Of a DNA stretch of 64,000 nucleotides, positions 63,437 to 64,000 are shown one piece after another. The DNA is from Glandiceps talaboti (lineage: Eukaryota > Hemichordata > Enteropneusta > Spengelidae): contig NC_135549.1 of the NCBI RefSeq assembly GCF_964340395.1, positions 8,212,342-8,276,341 of the forward strand. Direction: 5' to 3'. The notes beneath the pieces are model-generated. The model searched no databases. It worked only from the letters and a program-made list of their open reading frames with translations, and was not told where the DNA came from. Position 1 is the stretch's first letter, and each line of letters opens with the position of its first letter. The position numbers and the translations under genes are program-made.

Positions 63437-64000
63437 ATGTCAACCAAAAGACAAGGCACACCAGCTAATTGGGGCTCTCTCCCACGGTCAACAATGCCCT
63501 TGTTGACTCCAATGGGTCAACAATATCACTTGGATGGGATCATACTTGAGAGGAAGTTTGAACCCAAGAGTGGGGACGGAGTTGTCGCCGGTGTTGAAAC
63601 AAAAGACGTTCGAACTGAACTAGACCTTTTGTCTCTACAGTATGAGTTAGAAAAAGAGAAACGATTAGCTGACAAGGAGAGAAGAGAGCATGAGAAAGAG
63701 AGAAGAGAGCATGAGCTTATGATTGAAAGAGAGAGACACCTAAACAGCTTAGCTGAGAAAGAAGCTGAAATGAAACTAGTAATGGAACAGAAGCGATATG
63801 AGCTTGAAATTAAGAAATTAGAATTGGAAGCAAGATCAATTCCAATTTCACCTAACACTGAAGTTGAGGTGGTGGAAAGGAATGCAAAACTTCCTCAGTT
63901 TAAGTATGGTGACAATATTGACACATTCCTTCGCACTTTTGAAGGGTTAGCAACCGCTTACGGTTGGCCAAAGGAGAAGTGGGGTATTAAACTGGGACCT
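63437..64000 (+). CDS. Gag-like ORF of an LTR retrotransposon (3' cut by window end)
   Basis: An ATG at 63437 opens 188 codons to the last base with no stop. The protein has a strongly charged coiled coil (repeated K/E/R heptads, about residues 65-135), then a capsid-like motif (LPQFKYGDNIDTFLRTFE, then GWPKEKWGIKL) typical of Ty3/Gypsy-type gag proteins in animals. The preceding leader contains TGGTGGCAGC near 63348, which resembles the primer-binding region of such elements. The element may be young, since the ORF is open, but pol and the LTRs are not in view. Confidence 0.75.
   Translation, partial: MSTKRQGTPANWGSLPRSTMPLLTPMGQQYHLDGIILERKFEPKSGDGVVAGVETKDVRTELDLLSLQYELEKEKRLADKERREHEKERREHELMIERERHLNSLAEKEAEMKLVMEQKRYELEIKKLELEARSIPISPNTEVEVVERNAKLPQFKYGDNIDTFLRTFEGLATAYGWPKEKWGIKLGP

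Noticed and set aside
63526-63858. Minus-strand serine-rich ORF of 110 codons
   Set aside because: Antisense to the charged coiled coil of the gag-like ORF, whose codon pattern produces it.

Overview
This window is eukaryotic, and almost certainly from an invertebrate animal. Genes are split into short exons with GT-AG junctions, the intergenic and intronic DNA is AT-rich, and there are LINE, Tc1, LTR and MITE remnants plus long microsatellites. I recognise two gene families: CLCA (calcium-activated chloride channel regulator, a self-cleaving metalloprotease/VWA protein) and TRPC-like cation channels. The sequence alone does not let me name the species. A marine deuterostome or lophotrochozoan would fit.

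Layout. Positions 184-46470 on the + strand hold a head-to-tail array of four CLCA paralogues: gene 1 (184-5176, 5' end outside the window), gene 2 (7630-18181), gene 3 (20602-30583) and gene 4 (33874-46470). All share one exon order with the same intron phases. Gene 4 looks intact (about 1022 residues). Gene 2 is open throughout (about 993 residues), but its HExxH zinc motif has become KExxH. Gene 3 has a stop codon in its signal-peptide exon and a protease exon interrupted by a (CT)n tract, while its downstream exons stay open. The introns carry a 43-bp minisatellite of about 3.7 kb, MITEs and LINE 3' ends.

Positions 48773-57309 on the - strand hold a nine-exon TRPC-like channel gene, convergent with the CLCA array. 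Splice sites and phases fit throughout, but the pore/S6 exon has a one-base frameshift and the N-terminal ankyrin region is short. Its last three exons, with an embedded Tc1 transposase remnant, occur again at about 60600-63120. Positions 59385-63120 are a mosaic of pieces that also occur elsewhere in the window. The window ends inside a gag-like ORF of an LTR retrotransposon (63437 onwards).

Overall this is a fast-changing tandem paralogue locus. Exon stretches are nearly identical between copies, which suggests gene conversion. One copy has lost a protease ligand, one is decaying, and the neighbouring channel gene is partly duplicated. I found no tRNA or rRNA gene, CRISPR array or prokaryotic system.
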